DNA from: Adenanthera pavonina
Lineage: Eukaryota > Streptophyta > Magnoliopsida > Fabales > Fabaceae
Direction: 5' to 3'
NCBI GenBank assembly: GCA_026686845.1
Contig: JAIVEN010000014.1
Location: forward strand, 12,262,001-12,326,000
DNA length: 64,000 nucleotides
Part shown: one piece after another, positions 25,701 through 39,151 of the stretch
How positions within the stretch are numbered: the first letter of the stretch is position 1
Layout of the letters: each line of letters starts with the position of its first letter
Translations under genes and position numbers: made by a program
Notes under the pieces: generated by a model
The model's database searches: none
Seen by the model: only the letters and a program-made list of their open reading frames with translations
What the model was told of the DNA's origin: nothing

Positions 25701-28700
25701 CTTTTTCGTATGTCTATATATAAATAACAGTATAGAGAGAAATAAAGTAAAGATAACTTGTAAGTTACTAGGTTAGCAGCAGAAGCAATATATATAAATT
25801 AAAAGAAGTGAAAGAAATGGGAGTGATGGGCCTATCAGCTTAGGAAGCTTTTAGTGAAGAACTGTAGTGTGGAGAAGAGGAGAGGAAGGGAGCAAAAGCA
25901 GAAACTGTGTTGAAAGTTGGAAACAGTGAGGCCATTTGTTTGTGGTTTGTTGTTGTTGGTGTTGTGTGTGGTGACATATTCTTAATACCAAATTGGCAGC
26001 AGTTTCACAACCCCACCCTTCCTGACCCTTAGCGCTGTACCGTGCTGCTGCACCGTGGCAGCGGCTGACATGGAGACAGTAGTCCTTTTTATTTTGATGC
26101 ATATCCTGTGAGAGAGTATTGCCACTCTCGTGATCCTTCTTTTGTTGTTTTCCCCCTATGGCTATCATCATATATTTATTACCTCCACCTTATTCCCTTG
26201 TTCATGTTACATGCTTATTTATGGGAACTCTTGAGATTTTCCTCCCCCTCTTCCCTTCTCTCTCGTCTCTCCATCCCTTTTTTCTTCATTTGTTTATTCA
26301 CTCTGATATATATCTCAAACTGCAACGGCAAAATATATTAATGTATTCACACACCCACACACAACACAAGAAAGTTAATTTTTCTATACAACGTTCCCAC
26401 GCTTCCCAGGTCATCAATAGATATTAAAATTATCCAGATGATTCAAACTCGATATATGAGTCACAGAATCGTTGTTCCAGGAATTATGGCTCCTTCATTG
26501 GTGTAATCAGACCTAATTATGTGATCATCAGTGCTGGATGATAACCCTGAGGTTAGGTGGGGTTCGTGGGCCCCTCATAGATGGAGGAAGGAATGGGTGA
26601 ATCAGTTTGGTTTACAGTACCTGTTTGAACGAAAAATGAGAAAGAGAGAAGGGAAGAGAAGGATAAGTTGGTTTGAATGAGAATGGAGAGACCCCACAAG
26701 AGTAAGGAAATCTAGAAAAACAAAGGCTGATTTCCCCTATCGAGTTGTCAGCAACTGAGACAGATCCTCGCGAGCCCACCACCACCATCTCTACAGAAAT
26801 TAACCCCCCAGATAAAAACATAATGCTCTCTCTCTCTCTCTCTTCTCTCTACACGTTGAAGTTGAAGAGCCAAGAAGATTCTATTCTAATTTCTAAAACG
26901 CTGTGAAAGTGAACCAACCCCACCTCCCATCACATGACCACCGCCGGTACCTTTCAAATAAAAATCATATTTGTTATTATTGGACAAAACTTCTCCGGGA
27001 ATTTCAAGGAGAGACAACTTCCAACTCAGACCGAATACGGTTAAATATATATACTACTATCACTCTTCCCCCTCTTTTTTTATTCCCTCCTCACCAACGC
27101 TATCATCACACCTTCATGTTTTTTTATGTTAATCACAGTCACAGATCTCACTTTCTTTCTTTCTTTTTTAATTCTTCTGAAGCAAGGGAATCAAAATCTG
27201 TATTCTATACGACAAATTAAGCTACCAAGTTTCTTTCTTCTGTCTCTTTCTGCACTATCTTTTGTCTCTTTCACTGACCCATCTTCGCCTTCCAAACAAA
27301 CACATCAGTAGCTAGCTAAACAATATATTATGTCATACCCATCAACACATACATACATGCATGAATTTCAAAAGAAGATAGAAAAGACAGTGCGTGTGTG
27401 TGTGTGTGTGTCACTTGGAACTTTTGTTAGTTTGCAGATAATTAACGCGTAAAACATGAGAAAGGTGGCCAACATATAGTTTGACATATTCCTTTAGGAG
27501 GCAATACAATAGATAAATAGAAGGGTCACGAGGGGCTATGAATGCTGCAAGGAAATGGCACTCTGATACATAATGTTGCAGACAAAGACGTCCGTTTGTC
27601 TTTATTCTTTTGCACTTAAATTTATACCAAACACTCACTCCACTGTCTTCACACTACACAGGCTCTTGTCCTCTCTCCTCTATTGATCTGATTGGCATGC
27701 ATCTCGTCCCTTCCAGATTACATCCTTCTCTTCCATCACATTAATTATTATCATACTACTCACTTTTGAGAATCTTTGATAACACCTATAAATCTGGAGG
27801 ACAATTAACGGTCGCCTTTTCATTTAAATCTGGGCTAGCTGTTTTATATTCAGTTACGTTCGCTAACAGAGTTTGATTGTTAACTCACCTATGAGGTGGA
27901 TAAGAAATAAGACTAGATAATTAGCTAGTTCTTGGTATATGTGGGTCATATATAATAATTTTATTAATTAATCCAAATATGTGTACCTATTATATATAAT
28001 ACCTAATTAACAATATCAAGAAATTAGACAAACAGACAAAATTTATGTCAAATAGTCAAAATTCATTGTACTGATCTGATTTAATTCGTTTGAAAAACAA
28101 ATGGTATACGATATCTTAGTTTCTTTTTGTTCAAAATTCATTTCAACCACATATTGACCTACATTATTCTGGGCTTCGAGGGACCTAGCTAGAGGGAATA
28201 ATTAATTGGTGACAAAATAGAAAGCAGGAATTCTTTTTTAATCATTAAGTTATATATTTAATTTCTACTTTTTTAATTATTAAATTTTTAAGAATCTCAT
28301 TAAAAAATAAAAGGAGAGATCAAGTGAGTCCCCCATTTATTTTTTTTCATGACATTATCTTCAAAATTTACCAAAACTTCAGAGTAAAAAATTAAAAAGT
28401 ACCTAGATTACTATAGTAGTGCAACAAATATTGGTTGGATATAGTTTTTGAATTTGGGTTTTGAGACACCCGCTTTATATAAAAATCTCGTATGAGTTAG
28501 GGAATTAAAAATTTGAAAGAAAAATTTGCAAAAAAAGACATGTTTATTGTGTATATATGAAAAACAATGACATTTATAAAGGACAAATAGATGATTGGTC
28601 ATATGGAAAGCGATCTATACTAACGAAGGTAATTCAATACAAGAATGTGTACATGGAACATTTGATTTCCCATGCAAAAGTTGAATTGGCCTTAAAAAAG

Positions 28701-31700
28701 AGGTCGAAAAGCAGCTTCATCAAAGAATATGAATGTCCCTCTAATAAAAAAAGAATAATTATTTGCATGGCAAATTTTTCTCCTATCAACGAAAGAAAGT
28801 TCATTTTAACATACTTTAGAGTTACATTAAAAGGAGAGAACAACAAGAGTCTTTCCTCCTCTATCTTTCGTTCCCTTTTTTCTCTCTCTTTTCCTTTCCG
28901 CTTTATTTTTTCTTTCTCTCCCACTTTCTTAAAGTCATCTATACGACTTCTACGTGAAAAATAAAAAGAGATCCTTCTATTTATGTGAGAAGAGATACTT
29001 TAATTTGCAATTTGCATCGTACCGCAGGATAGGAATAGAATGGGCAGGTATATTCACATTCTTTCTACCATATATCCATCCGTCCAACTCTCACACCAAC
29101 ACCATCTGTCTTTTCATAATTAATTAAAAGAAAAGCAACGAGAAGTGTTAGATATAATCCATTTGATTTGATGCTGGGCCAAACAACTCCACTAATTAAA
29201 AACAAGCTTTTATATAATCAATCAAGCACATGCGCATGCATGGCATGCATGGCCGACCTCGCATGTCGAATTGTGGGACCCAAATTATGTTTCCCGTACA
29301 ATTAATATTTAAACATGTATCCTCTTGACCTCAACATGATTAAGCAAAAAAGTGAGAGTCACCGAATGTCAAAAAAAGACAGTGGTTAATTTGGTTTAGA
29401 AGTAGAATCAGAAGAAGAAGAATAATAAGGAGAAGATAGAGATACATAGAGCTAGGCAAGGTAGGAGGTAACGGGGAACATAAAGGCTGTTGGATCACAT
29501 GCATATCACACTCTTTTTCTCCTTCGCCTTCTCCTTCTCTTCTTTTCATAACTGTGGCTGATACCTCAAAGGAAAAATAAATAAAGGCGATTACTAACCA
29601 ACAAAAAAATAAAGAGATAGAGAAAGAGAGAGAAAAGGATTAATGGTTCCACATCCACATTCCACAATCCAAATTCCACAGTTGAAGGTGCTGTGGTAGA
29701 AACTCCTCAATCCAAGGGATTTAGTGAGATGATGAAGCTGCTTTCTGGGTCCCTCCCTCATCATTTCATGCATATAGTTGAAAGACCCACCTCTCTCTCT
29801 TTCTCTCCCTCACGTTCATCACTTTAATTTGGTTGTGCATTTGCGTAAAGTGGCGTTGTTTTTTTTTTTTTTCTCTCTGATTCCTCCCAATAATGCATTG
29901 CTTCATGTTATCAAAATGGAAAACCCATTCAACACCCCCTCCCCCTCAGTCTTATTACCTTATGATCCATTCTCGGTAAATGTAAAAAATAGTATCGCAA
30001 ATCGATCGGAATTGAGTTTTATTATTATTCTGTGATCGGAAAAATCATTTGCTATGTTTGAAAGATTCCAACTGTCCTATGTAAAACTAGTGTGTGTGTG
30101 TGTGTGTGTGTACACAATCATTTAATGATAAATACATAATTTCCACGTAATTATCCACCAAACAAGAATGCTTTTGGTTGAGTCAATCATGTCTGAGAAA
30201 AAAAGTTGTTTTTACTAGTGATCTGATAGTGGTCCTGGTCATTCAATATACAGTGAACGAAACTAATAGTACGCCTGAAATGATATTAACGTTTCAATAG
30301 TAATCTCTGGTCCTCCATATATGACTGATTAAGTAAAACATACATATACAGCATCATTAATTAATTAATATATCCAGCCTAAGTCCAACGGTGAAACAGT
30401 ACCAAATACAAGGTTTCACTTTTGTTTTTGTTGTTTAATGTCGAAACGACACACTTAACAACTTAATTACACACCCATTTTTATTTAGCAAACTCAGGAT
30501 CAATTCTGCGATTAGCAGGGTGTAGACTAACAAGTGTCCACCAAAACACGATCAAGTTTAATGTTGAGTGAGAATAGGGACAAGCTCGAGAATGAAAAAT
30601 GGAGGTGAAAGAAGATGAATGAAGGTGGAAATGTAGGTAGTAGGTAGGTATTCATTTTAGGAAGGACCACCTCACTGTTGCCAAAAGTGGAAGCAACAAC
30701 CTATTATGGAGCGGGACTTCTTTGTTGTTGGCTTTATTCACAGACGAACAAGGGTGAAGCTGTTTTCACGTCCCACCCAAAAAGCATGGATTCGCACCAT
30801 ACTTTCATAGATATATAATGTAACTCCCCAGCCCAGATGCTTACAAGCATGTAAGACAAACCGTACCTCCAATTCAAACTTCATGGAGCCGCCTTGCTAG
30901 CTACATAGTAGATCTATCTTAATTAGTGTAGATTTATTAGTCGAATATCTATTATAATTTATTGTAAGACCATAACCATATATAAGCCCACCATATTATA
31001 ATAATAATAACTGATCTAAGAAAAAGAATCAAAAGGTTTAAACTCTAGAACAATGCAGTGGAGTGCCAGGTCGATAAAGGGGAAGATTTTCGTTGTACGA
31101 AGAACTTGCTGCTGTGTACGTATATGTCTTTTGAGGGTATCACTACCTCGAGGAATTATATAAACGTCCAAGCTATTCTTACATGCAACATCTTGTTCAA
31201 AGAATAAATATAGAACGGAAGCCATACATTTATTTTTCCCTTAATTTTTCTGCTTTGACTTCAATTATATTTCTGCATTGAGGATATATAAGAAGGAAAA
31301 AAAGGAGGACAAGGCTATACTTGGGCATGGCAACTGTGGTAAGAATGGTAGCTAGCATGTATATTCCAATTGGCTGTATCATTAATTTATTCAAAATACT
31401 GAACGAGGTACTTATAGCCACTCATTGTGTCAAGTACTATTACGATAGGGTAAAGAATAGATTAGGATTTACAAATATACTCTGACAAAAGAACAAATGT
31501 TCCATTTACGTGGGCATCAAAAGCTTAGCATCAGAGCGCAATATCCATGAAAGGCAGAAGATGTGGGCATAAGTAGATACATGGTTCAGCTTAAAGAAGG
31601 AATAACTTTGACTGCAAAAGAACAGGGAGATATTGGAGTCCCAAAATGAAATTCACTGTGAGTGAGAGAGGCATATGAATATGATATCTACGGAAAAAGA

Positions 31701-32460
31701 AAGCATAGTGATATACAAAGTGGAAGGATGCAGGCCTAGAGAAGGCTGGCCACTTACCCCACAAAAGAGAAAGAAGAAAAAAGAAGTGCAAAAACAGCTT
31801 TATGGGGAATATGGATGAGATTGCATGATTGAACTCACACGGGTAAGCACTCATCTTACTTCTCTGCTTCCCCATCTATATATATAATTTTTACTATATT
31901 ATCTTTTTCCTGTGTACATTTACAGATAATTTTCAATCTTTAAGATTTAGAGATGCGTGATTAATTGCTTTTTTCATATATAGTTACAGAGAGAGAGAAA
32001 GAAGAAAAGGGGAAAGGGGGGAATGAGTGTGATAGGACATACATGGGCTGGAGATAGCGGTGGAAGAGGTGGTGGAAATAATTATAGTAACAATAACAAT
32101 AATAGATTGTAAGAAGTTGAGTTATAATGATGAGCGAAGCATATTCACTTTCCTCTTTGTCATCACTTTCCAAGGCATGATTAGAAAAAAGCTCATCAAT
32201 ATTCAATCTTCTTCACATCCCTCCTCTCTCCCTCATGCATGGCTATGATACCACAATTGAAACCCATCCAACGAAAAAGAAGAAAAAAAGGTTCCCAATA
32301 GTAGATTTAAATCTTGCTTCCCAAGTATTCCTCCATATTATATATTATTGAAAGAGGAGCAGCTGAGATAACCGTTACCGTATATTGAGTATCAGCCAAA
32401 TATATAAGTAAGCATACATATATTAAACAATGTCTTGCTAAGGCTTGCACATACTATCTA
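22728..32460. other. Long non-coding region upstream of HSFB4
   Basis: No supportable gene in about 9.7 kb. It should contain the HSFB4 promoter. There are simple repeats: (TTC)n at 24,034-24,066, (CT)n near 24,140-24,158 and 26,823-26,847, (GT)n at 27,392-27,411 and 30,091-30,110, and many pyrimidine-rich tracts that create spurious open frames. I looked for conserved plant microRNA sequences, CLE-type peptides and tRNAs and saw none. Confidence 0.5.
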
Positions 32461-32726
32461 CTCCCTTCGGTCCGAAATATAGGGTATTTTATATGATAAG
32501 TTTTTTATCCAAAATATAGGGTGTTAGATGTTTTTTTTCTATTTTGCTTCTGTTATTAATTATTTTCTACTCATTATTTATAATCTTACAATAATAATAG
32601 AATTGAGTATTTATTAAGGGTATAATCTGAAATATTGATACTTTTTATATTTTAAGTGAAAAAATGATCTCTTTAACATACGTGTGATTAATATAAAATA
32701 TTTTATAATATGAATTAGAGAGGGTG
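32461..32726. mobile_element. Stowaway-like MITE (Tc1/mariner type), copy 2
   Basis: A 266-bp element flanked by TA (32,459-32,460 and 32,727-32,728). The left end ctcccttcggtccgaaatat closely resembles the classic Stowaway terminus; the right end, gaattagagagggtg, is a partial inverted match. It is related to the element at 17,712-17,962. Non-coding. Confidence 0.65.
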
Positions 32727-34523
32727 TATGAAATAATTGTTTTTCAAATAACGTAAATTGCTTGTAGTGAACCTAGTTTAATTTAAAAGAACTACAAATA
32801 GCTAGACTAGTCTACGCTGCTTATAATTCACAGGAAATGTTCTTATGTTCAATTAAAGAATAACAATATTAAATATTGCACCAAGTTAGGGTTCGTGTGT
32901 GTTGTATATTGTTTCAATATGGGTTATACACATATATGTCTTATTTTTCACAAATTTTTTTTTAATCTGGATATTTTGTCTCGAGTCGAAGGCCTGCATT
33001 CTATAGAAACACATATATGACAGATAAGAGAATCTGGCTTCTGAAAACAAAATAAAGATTATAGTTGAGAGGCAGAAAAAATGGTCCAAAATAAGTTGTA
33101 TTTGACTCCCTTAACCAAGATTCCCTTCTTTATGATAGCATAAATGTTTCAATATGCAATTCTCTCAATCAAAAAGTTCACACATTTGGAAGCGATTCAA
33201 TATCTAGTACTGCAGAAAGGATTGAATTCAAGATATCAAGTTTTGAATTGAGCCAGATTTACTAGTTATTACTTAACCTATTCACTGGGCTAAACCACTT
33301 GTTGAGAACTACACTTTGGTTATATGGGCGTTGAAATACTGATGGGCTACATTCTACCTGAGATAGATGCCAAGCCACAGCCCATCTAAAGAATGGGCTT
33401 TTTCATTGGAACACTTAAAGCCCATACACCTTTTTTTGCCAGAAAATGAAGCCCATGTATCGCTATGTTTCTGTCTCCCCAGCAACTTTGCTCCAAAGTC
33501 CAAAACTGCAAACTAAGAAAAAATATTTATTTTAAGCCAAAAAAGTTTTATATTGACGTTTTGAAATTGTTGGCAAAAAAAATTAAAATCAAATATAATA
33601 TATAAACATTAAATCACTTCTGACCATTGATTTAGTATTTAGTTCCTATTAATCAAAACAGGTGTTATTTTTTAAGATAAGTACTTTTTCAAATTTAATT
33701 TAAATAGAAAGATAGGCAATGAAACTTTTTCAGGTGTATTAAAAGACCATAAATCAATAAATTTTAAATTAAATTTAAAGAACAATTTTCTATGCATTTT
33801 AAGTTTTTCCTTCTAAAATATTTTAGAATTATTAAAAAATTTAAAATTATGTCACATAAATAGACCTTTAATTTGAAATTTGAATTACAATTTTTTATTA
33901 TATCATTGGACGAGAGGGTTTTGGATTTTTTGTTTTTTTTTTTTAAATCAGAAGGTCTTGGTTCAATACAACAAATTTGGTCAATTCAAGTGTCAAAACC
34001 TCGGCAAATTTGGTCTTCACAGCAAGTCTATAAATACTTAAGAGGTCTTGTCGTCTGGTGTCCAAATGGCGGTATCTCGAGCTGAAGCTAAAGTTTAATA
34101 ATAATAAAAAAAATCATTGAGTCCACAGAGAAGTAGCGGAGACAGCGAAGCATGGAAAAACTGCATGTACCATTGCTTTCCTTCCTTTGTTTTTTGGGTA
34201 ACTACCATTGCTTTCTTTAAAGATTAGAACACGGTAACATGACTAGTGAATAGGTGAAAGCAAGAACACTGCACTAACGTAACATGTTCGTGAAATAAAA
34301 GAGCAAATCCCGCCTTCATTACTCCGTATTAATTTCAATATTGCCAATCATTTTGTCGTCCTACTAATGAAATTCTTAGCTTCTTTTCAAGAATTAAGTA
34401 TTGAATATTGTCCACACGATTAATATTTTAAAAGAATTAGAGAAGCGGTGAATACTATAGAATTGCAAAGCACAGGGAAACAAGACTCAGAAATAAGACA
34501 TAGCACATACTGATAATCTAAAA
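32727..34523. other. Intergenic region downstream of the RING ligase gene
   Basis: AT-rich and non-coding as far as I can see. The part nearest 34,500 is probably the 3' untranslated region of the minus-strand RING gene. Nothing else is recognisable. Confidence 0.45.
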
Positions 34524-36864
34524 TTAGGGATTCCAGATACAATATGAAGTTAGTTGCATGTAGACCTCCAAGCCAATAAATTTGGATTGACAAAGAGGAC
34601 AAAAGCTAAGCTTAATTGCACAGTCTATGCAGAGGCAGAGATGCTTACATGGTAATAAAAGCATCTTCACCTCATTCACCCTGCAGCCCTTACATCTCAT
34701 CATCTCCTTGTTGTCGTTGGAGAGCAGCTGAAAATCGACAGATCGACCGTTGCAGCAGGATGCTGTATCATCGACTTCGCTGTCTCCGCATCCTTCTTTA
34801 CTATCTCTGCTTTGAACATACACTTGTTGAAGATTATACTTGAGAGCTGCAACCATGTTCTCATTGTATTTGGCTCTCCGTTGCCACACACCTACTTCCA
34901 CACTCAACCGCTCCATGCTCTCCTCAAGTTCTTTGCTCCTCTTATTCATGCTTTCTACCTTAGCTTCTTCCTCCCTAAGTTTCTCAGCTACCTTTTCTTC
35001 AATTATTGATATACTCTCTAGCTGTGTTGCCTCAACCTTCTCTAATATACTTTGCCACATTTGTTCACCCTATTACAAAGGATAAAACTCATGAAACTTG
35101 TCTTTGGCTTTCATATAGTTTTCTTCCTTAACACAGATGCCAACTTTAGTTATGTCATATACAAAGAATCTTAGTGCAGCAGGGCGAGGGATTTGATGTG
35201 ATTACTGAAAACAAAAGCAGGTTATTGACAGCGCTTGATCAGATTTCTGAGGTCTCTTGCAGTTACACACATATGATATACCTTCGTGATTTCTAACCGG
35301 ATAATAATAGGAGATGAGGAAAGCGCACTAAACTCACAAACACTCAAAGTCTCTATTCAATTTCAGTGAAAGGCCTTGCAAGCAGAATGAAGAATAGCAA
35401 AATATAAGAAGTCATATGAAAATTCCATTCCTCCAAATCACTTCACAACAAACAGTGAAACAGATCCTTCATTTTACTCCTCCCTCTTATCAATGTCATC
35501 AATGCAAGTTCATTTATCCATTGCATGTAAATTACTAGAGCCCATGTCTGACCACATGTTACACATTTGCTCAAACCTTTCACATGTAAACTAGGTTTAT
35601 TTAATGAACTCTCTTAAACGTTTTCTTCTTGATAAGTGGCCTTATTCACCATGAACATCACCACAATCATCCAACACAAGTATAAACAAATTTACAAACC
35701 CAGGAAAGTGATCAACTTGCTTTAAAGGGGAAACACAGACACAATCATCATGCAACTATTGCACTTAGTTAAAACATGCATTGAGAATAACTAAACAGAT
35801 CCATTTATTACCCTGCAACAGAAGTATATAAAGTATTCATGAACGGTACGGTGTGTTGACAGAAGAATAGTTTTTTTGGTACAAGTCTAGTTTAGCTAGA
35901 AATATAGATGAAAAGGCAAACTAGACTATTATAAACTAACCTGCACTTTGAGAAACCTATCAAAGTCCGCATCCTGCTGCTGTAACACTTGATCGATGTC
36001 ATCACCAACAAGAGACAGTAAAGCCGAGTCTCCCGTGGAAGCTAAGCGGTCATTATCAAATGATAAACCCAATCCAGTGGAAACAGATCGAGGCTGCAGA
36101 AAATCTACTGAAGAAATCTGAGAGTTATTCTCCAGAAAATCCTGTTCTTTTATTCTTTTCCTCTCGGGCTCCAAATCGTAATTCCACTGCAAATCGGCTC
36201 CACCTCCGCTGCCATCAGCAGCAGGGACTGGTCCCGGCGCAAACCCAACAACGTGTACTAAAAGAGCACGACAAACCCCATAGATTTCGGGATCAATTCA
36301 ATATATGAAACGAAGAATAAAGTGGCAACTAACAATTAGGGATAACAGGACAAGAGAACGCCGAGGAAGCAAAAGACCAAAATTCCAGACTTCCACACTC
36401 TCAGCAGTTCAATTTCTCAAAGGGACCAAGAGATGTTTGAAACATGGTTGAGCTCATTTCTTAATTTCTTTCCTTTCATGACAACGCATGTCCATGCGAT
36501 GGTTCCAGCAGTCGAAGAAGCGTATAAAACTAATTAAACGAAGGATTAGAAGAAAAAGAGGAGCTACAAATGAATATTTTACACACAAGGAGGAATATAA
36601 GGATGATGCTGAGCCTGTGACTGATCTTGCAGATGAGCGGGGCTGTAGCAAGCGACCGGCCGCGACATCTGACCATCAACTGTTTTTAAATTTCTGGGGG
36701 AAAGTAAGAAGAAACGATTAGGGACCATATCCAAATAATTACCCAAAAAAAAAAGTAAAGTGAAAGGGAGAAAGATAGGGAATCGACTTGGATTTTAGCG
36801 ACTTCAATTAATATTGGAAGATGAATTACCTGAAAGATTGTAACTGGTGCTTAGGTAGAGCCAT
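34524..36864 (-). CDS. BOI-related RING-HC E3 ubiquitin ligase
   Basis: BOI/BRG proteins are plant RING ligases that ubiquitinate or sequester regulators, including MYB and DELLA proteins, in cell-death and gibberellin responses. Four exons: 36,830-36,864 (MALPKHQLQSF), 36,587-36,693, 35,941-36,257 and 34,524-35,069. All borders are GT..AG and phase-compatible, giving 334 residues. Family blocks: TVDGQMS and HHPYIPP in exon 2; HVVGFAPG, the KRKR-like ERKRIKEQDFLENNSQISSV and STGLGLSFDN in exon 3. Exon 4 has a long coiled coil (EKVEATQLESISIIEEKVAE), the block VYVQSRDSKEGCGDSEVDDT, and a C3HC4 RING beginning CKGCRVNEVKMLLLPCKHLC. Exons 1 and 2 are too short to show as long open frames; I found them by matching the family N-terminus. 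The frame runs ~14 residues past the usual LEVYM ending. The exon 2 donor (T/GTGTGT) is inferred from phase and protein continuity. Confidence 0.88.
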
Positions 36865-38634
36865 GGATGTGCATAGAGATGGAAGAAGGAGAACCTTCCT
36901 CCAGGATGACGAGTTGGCCTTGGATAAAACGTCTTTGCACTGGTTGTCCCGGCTATTTTCTTCAATCCTCCAGTCCAAATCCAAATCCAATCCAAATGTA
37001 CGTACAAGTAAAATCCAGCCAAAACAACAAAAACCGGGACTTGAACTTCTGAAGGAAGACCAGGAAAACTGGATGGAATATGTTATATAAAAAAAAATGG
37101 AACAACGAATAATAAAATGTTCTCATTACCAGATAATTATATAAAAAATAATAAAATATGATAAGTAAATTGATTTCAAATGTAATTTCAAGTTTTGGTT
37201 CGAAATGTAAAAAGAACTTTTAGGATTTTTATAATAATTTCATGATATATTAAAGAAGAAACTTTGGATGCTAACAATCTTTTCTCCAGTTATTTGTTAT
37301 TACTTGATAGATAAAAATTAATATATTATTAATATGAAGTTGTACTATTTCTTAATCAGAAACAATATTGCTATTCAATCCCGTGGAATGCATAAGACCT
37401 ACCTTAAGTTTTATTCAAAATATTTTATTGAATACTTTTTTATTAAACTTCTCATATTATCAATCATTCTCATTTTTCATGTAAAAAGAGTGAATTCGAT
37501 ATTTTAATTTAAATATCACATTGAATTTTATTTGATATACAAATTCTTATTTTAAATATATATTTTAATTTTTTGGGAATAGGAAAAGAAGTTGCTGTTA
37601 CTAACACCAAGTCCCCGCTATAAGAGTGTTTTTATCACTCACATTCACATATATGCATCAAATGATTGAGATCAGGGTGAGTAATTAAATTTGCAAAATT
37701 AAGGAAGTTGACTTCAAACTTTAATGGTAGTTATCTTAAGAAATAAAAATTATTTCTTTCAAGACCTGCTTTTCTGATTTTAAATATATGACCATTTATA
37801 GTATACGAAATAATATTTATTATATATTTTTTAAAAAATCTCTATTTAGTATATCTTAAAAAGAGAAAGAGATTAAATAAAGATAATTTTAAAAAAATAA
37901 TAAAATTTTTAAAAAAATTAAGATAATTAATTAATTTTAATTTTTATTTATATAATTTAATTAAAAATATCTTATATTAAAAATAGGTGAAATTATATAT
38001 TAGAAGGGTGAGCAACTTCATGACTCACTGGCCTAAACACACAATGTAGTTTGTTTCTTTCGGCCAATGCATTATGGGTTCGTTGAAGACCTGTTTGCCT
38101 CCATTGAAGCACGACTAGCAGTATCCCTAATTTTTGCGGGCGTGTGTTTGTTGAAAATCTAAACCAATTGAATCTGGCCATGGAACGCCACCTTTCACCA
38201 TTTTCAAATTTGAAACACCACTATTTAGTTCAGCATATACAGATGTTGAAGGTCTATTTTTTTAATAGGCCAAATCTTCCACGGAATATCAAATTCGGTG
38301 AGAGAACCCACATGGCCCAATCAAGCTTGGTCACTTCCGCGCCTGGTGTAGACTAGAGTCCCTTGATTCACCCAAAAAAGTTACAAAAAGAGGAGTCACT
38401 TGAACTTGGTAACCAAATGTGAAAATAAAGTACAATCCTTTGTTGTTTGAGGTGTCACCTGCTGAATGGGCCAAAGGGAGTCCCATTCAAACCTCGAATT
38501 TGATAGGAATAAAAGAATGTATTATTTTAGTTAATTTAATTTAAATTATTTGTATTAATCAGAATATAAATAGTATACTTTCGGTTTTCACGTGACGTGA
38601 TAGATGGATTGTGATGTGAGAAATGGTTCATACA
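36865..38634. other. Intergenic region upstream of the RING ligase gene
   Basis: Should contain the promoter of the minus-strand RING gene. It is AT-rich after 37,090 and holds an inverted copy of repeat family A (listed separately). No gene recognised. Confidence 0.45.
37800..37988 (-). repeat. AT-rich repeat family A, copy 3 (inverted)
   Basis: Read on the minus strand, this matches the two direct copies at 17,001-17,236 and 17,470-17,702. The plus strand shows aataatatttattatatatt, then gagaaagagattaaataa, then aattaattaattttaat, then atcttatattaaaaatag, the reverse-complement order of the same blocks. Confidence 0.5.
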
Positions 38635-39143
38635 TAGTGCTGGGAATCGGGCCGGCCCGGCCCATATGGGCCAGCCCATCACGGGCTGGGCCTAATATGG
38701 GCCGGGCCTAAAAGCCCGTTTATAAAATGGACTATGTTTTTTTAAATCCAACCCATATTCAACGGGCAACGGGCTAACCCGTGGACCCGTATTTTTTTTA
38801 AAATTTTAATTTAATTTAACATTTATAAAATAATATAAATTTTTCTCTTCACATACATAAGTATTTAAATTAATACAACTAAAATTAACTATATATTAAT
38901 TATTAACATCATCATTCATTATCACAATTAAAATTATTAACAAAAAAAATATTTAAAAAAAAAAATGGGCTAAATGAGCGAGCCCGCGGCCCATGTGGGC
39001 TAGCCCATATTTTTATCGGCCCAAATGGGCTCGGGCTCAAAAACCCATTTCTTATAAAAGCTTCCAAATTTCTGACCCAACCCATTATTTTCTTCAGGCT
39101 AAACGGGCCGGCCCATCGAGTTTAGCCCATATTCCCGGCTCTA
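38635..39143. mobile_element. hAT-type MITE, GC-rich ends, copy 2
   Basis: A 509-bp non-coding element of the same family as 11,852-12,336. Termini are TAGTGCTGGGAAT on the left and TAGAGCCGGGAAT on the right read in reverse. A perfect 8-bp duplication, ttcataca, lies at 38,627-38,634 and 39,144-39,151. The arms are rich in gggccggcccggccc-type words around an AT-rich core of about 200 bases. Confidence 0.88.
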
Positions 39144-39151
39144 TTCATACA

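Noticed and set aside
25851..26171. 106-codon minus-strand frame, and others between 23 and 32 kb
   Set aside because: Low-complexity or Gln/Leu/Ser-rich translations of pyrimidine tracts; no domain, no partner exons.
31230..31421. Short minus-strand frame with a signal-peptide-like start (PKYSLVLLFFLLIYPQC)
   Set aside because: Considered as a small secreted peptide gene, but no known peptide motif follows and the frame ends soon after.
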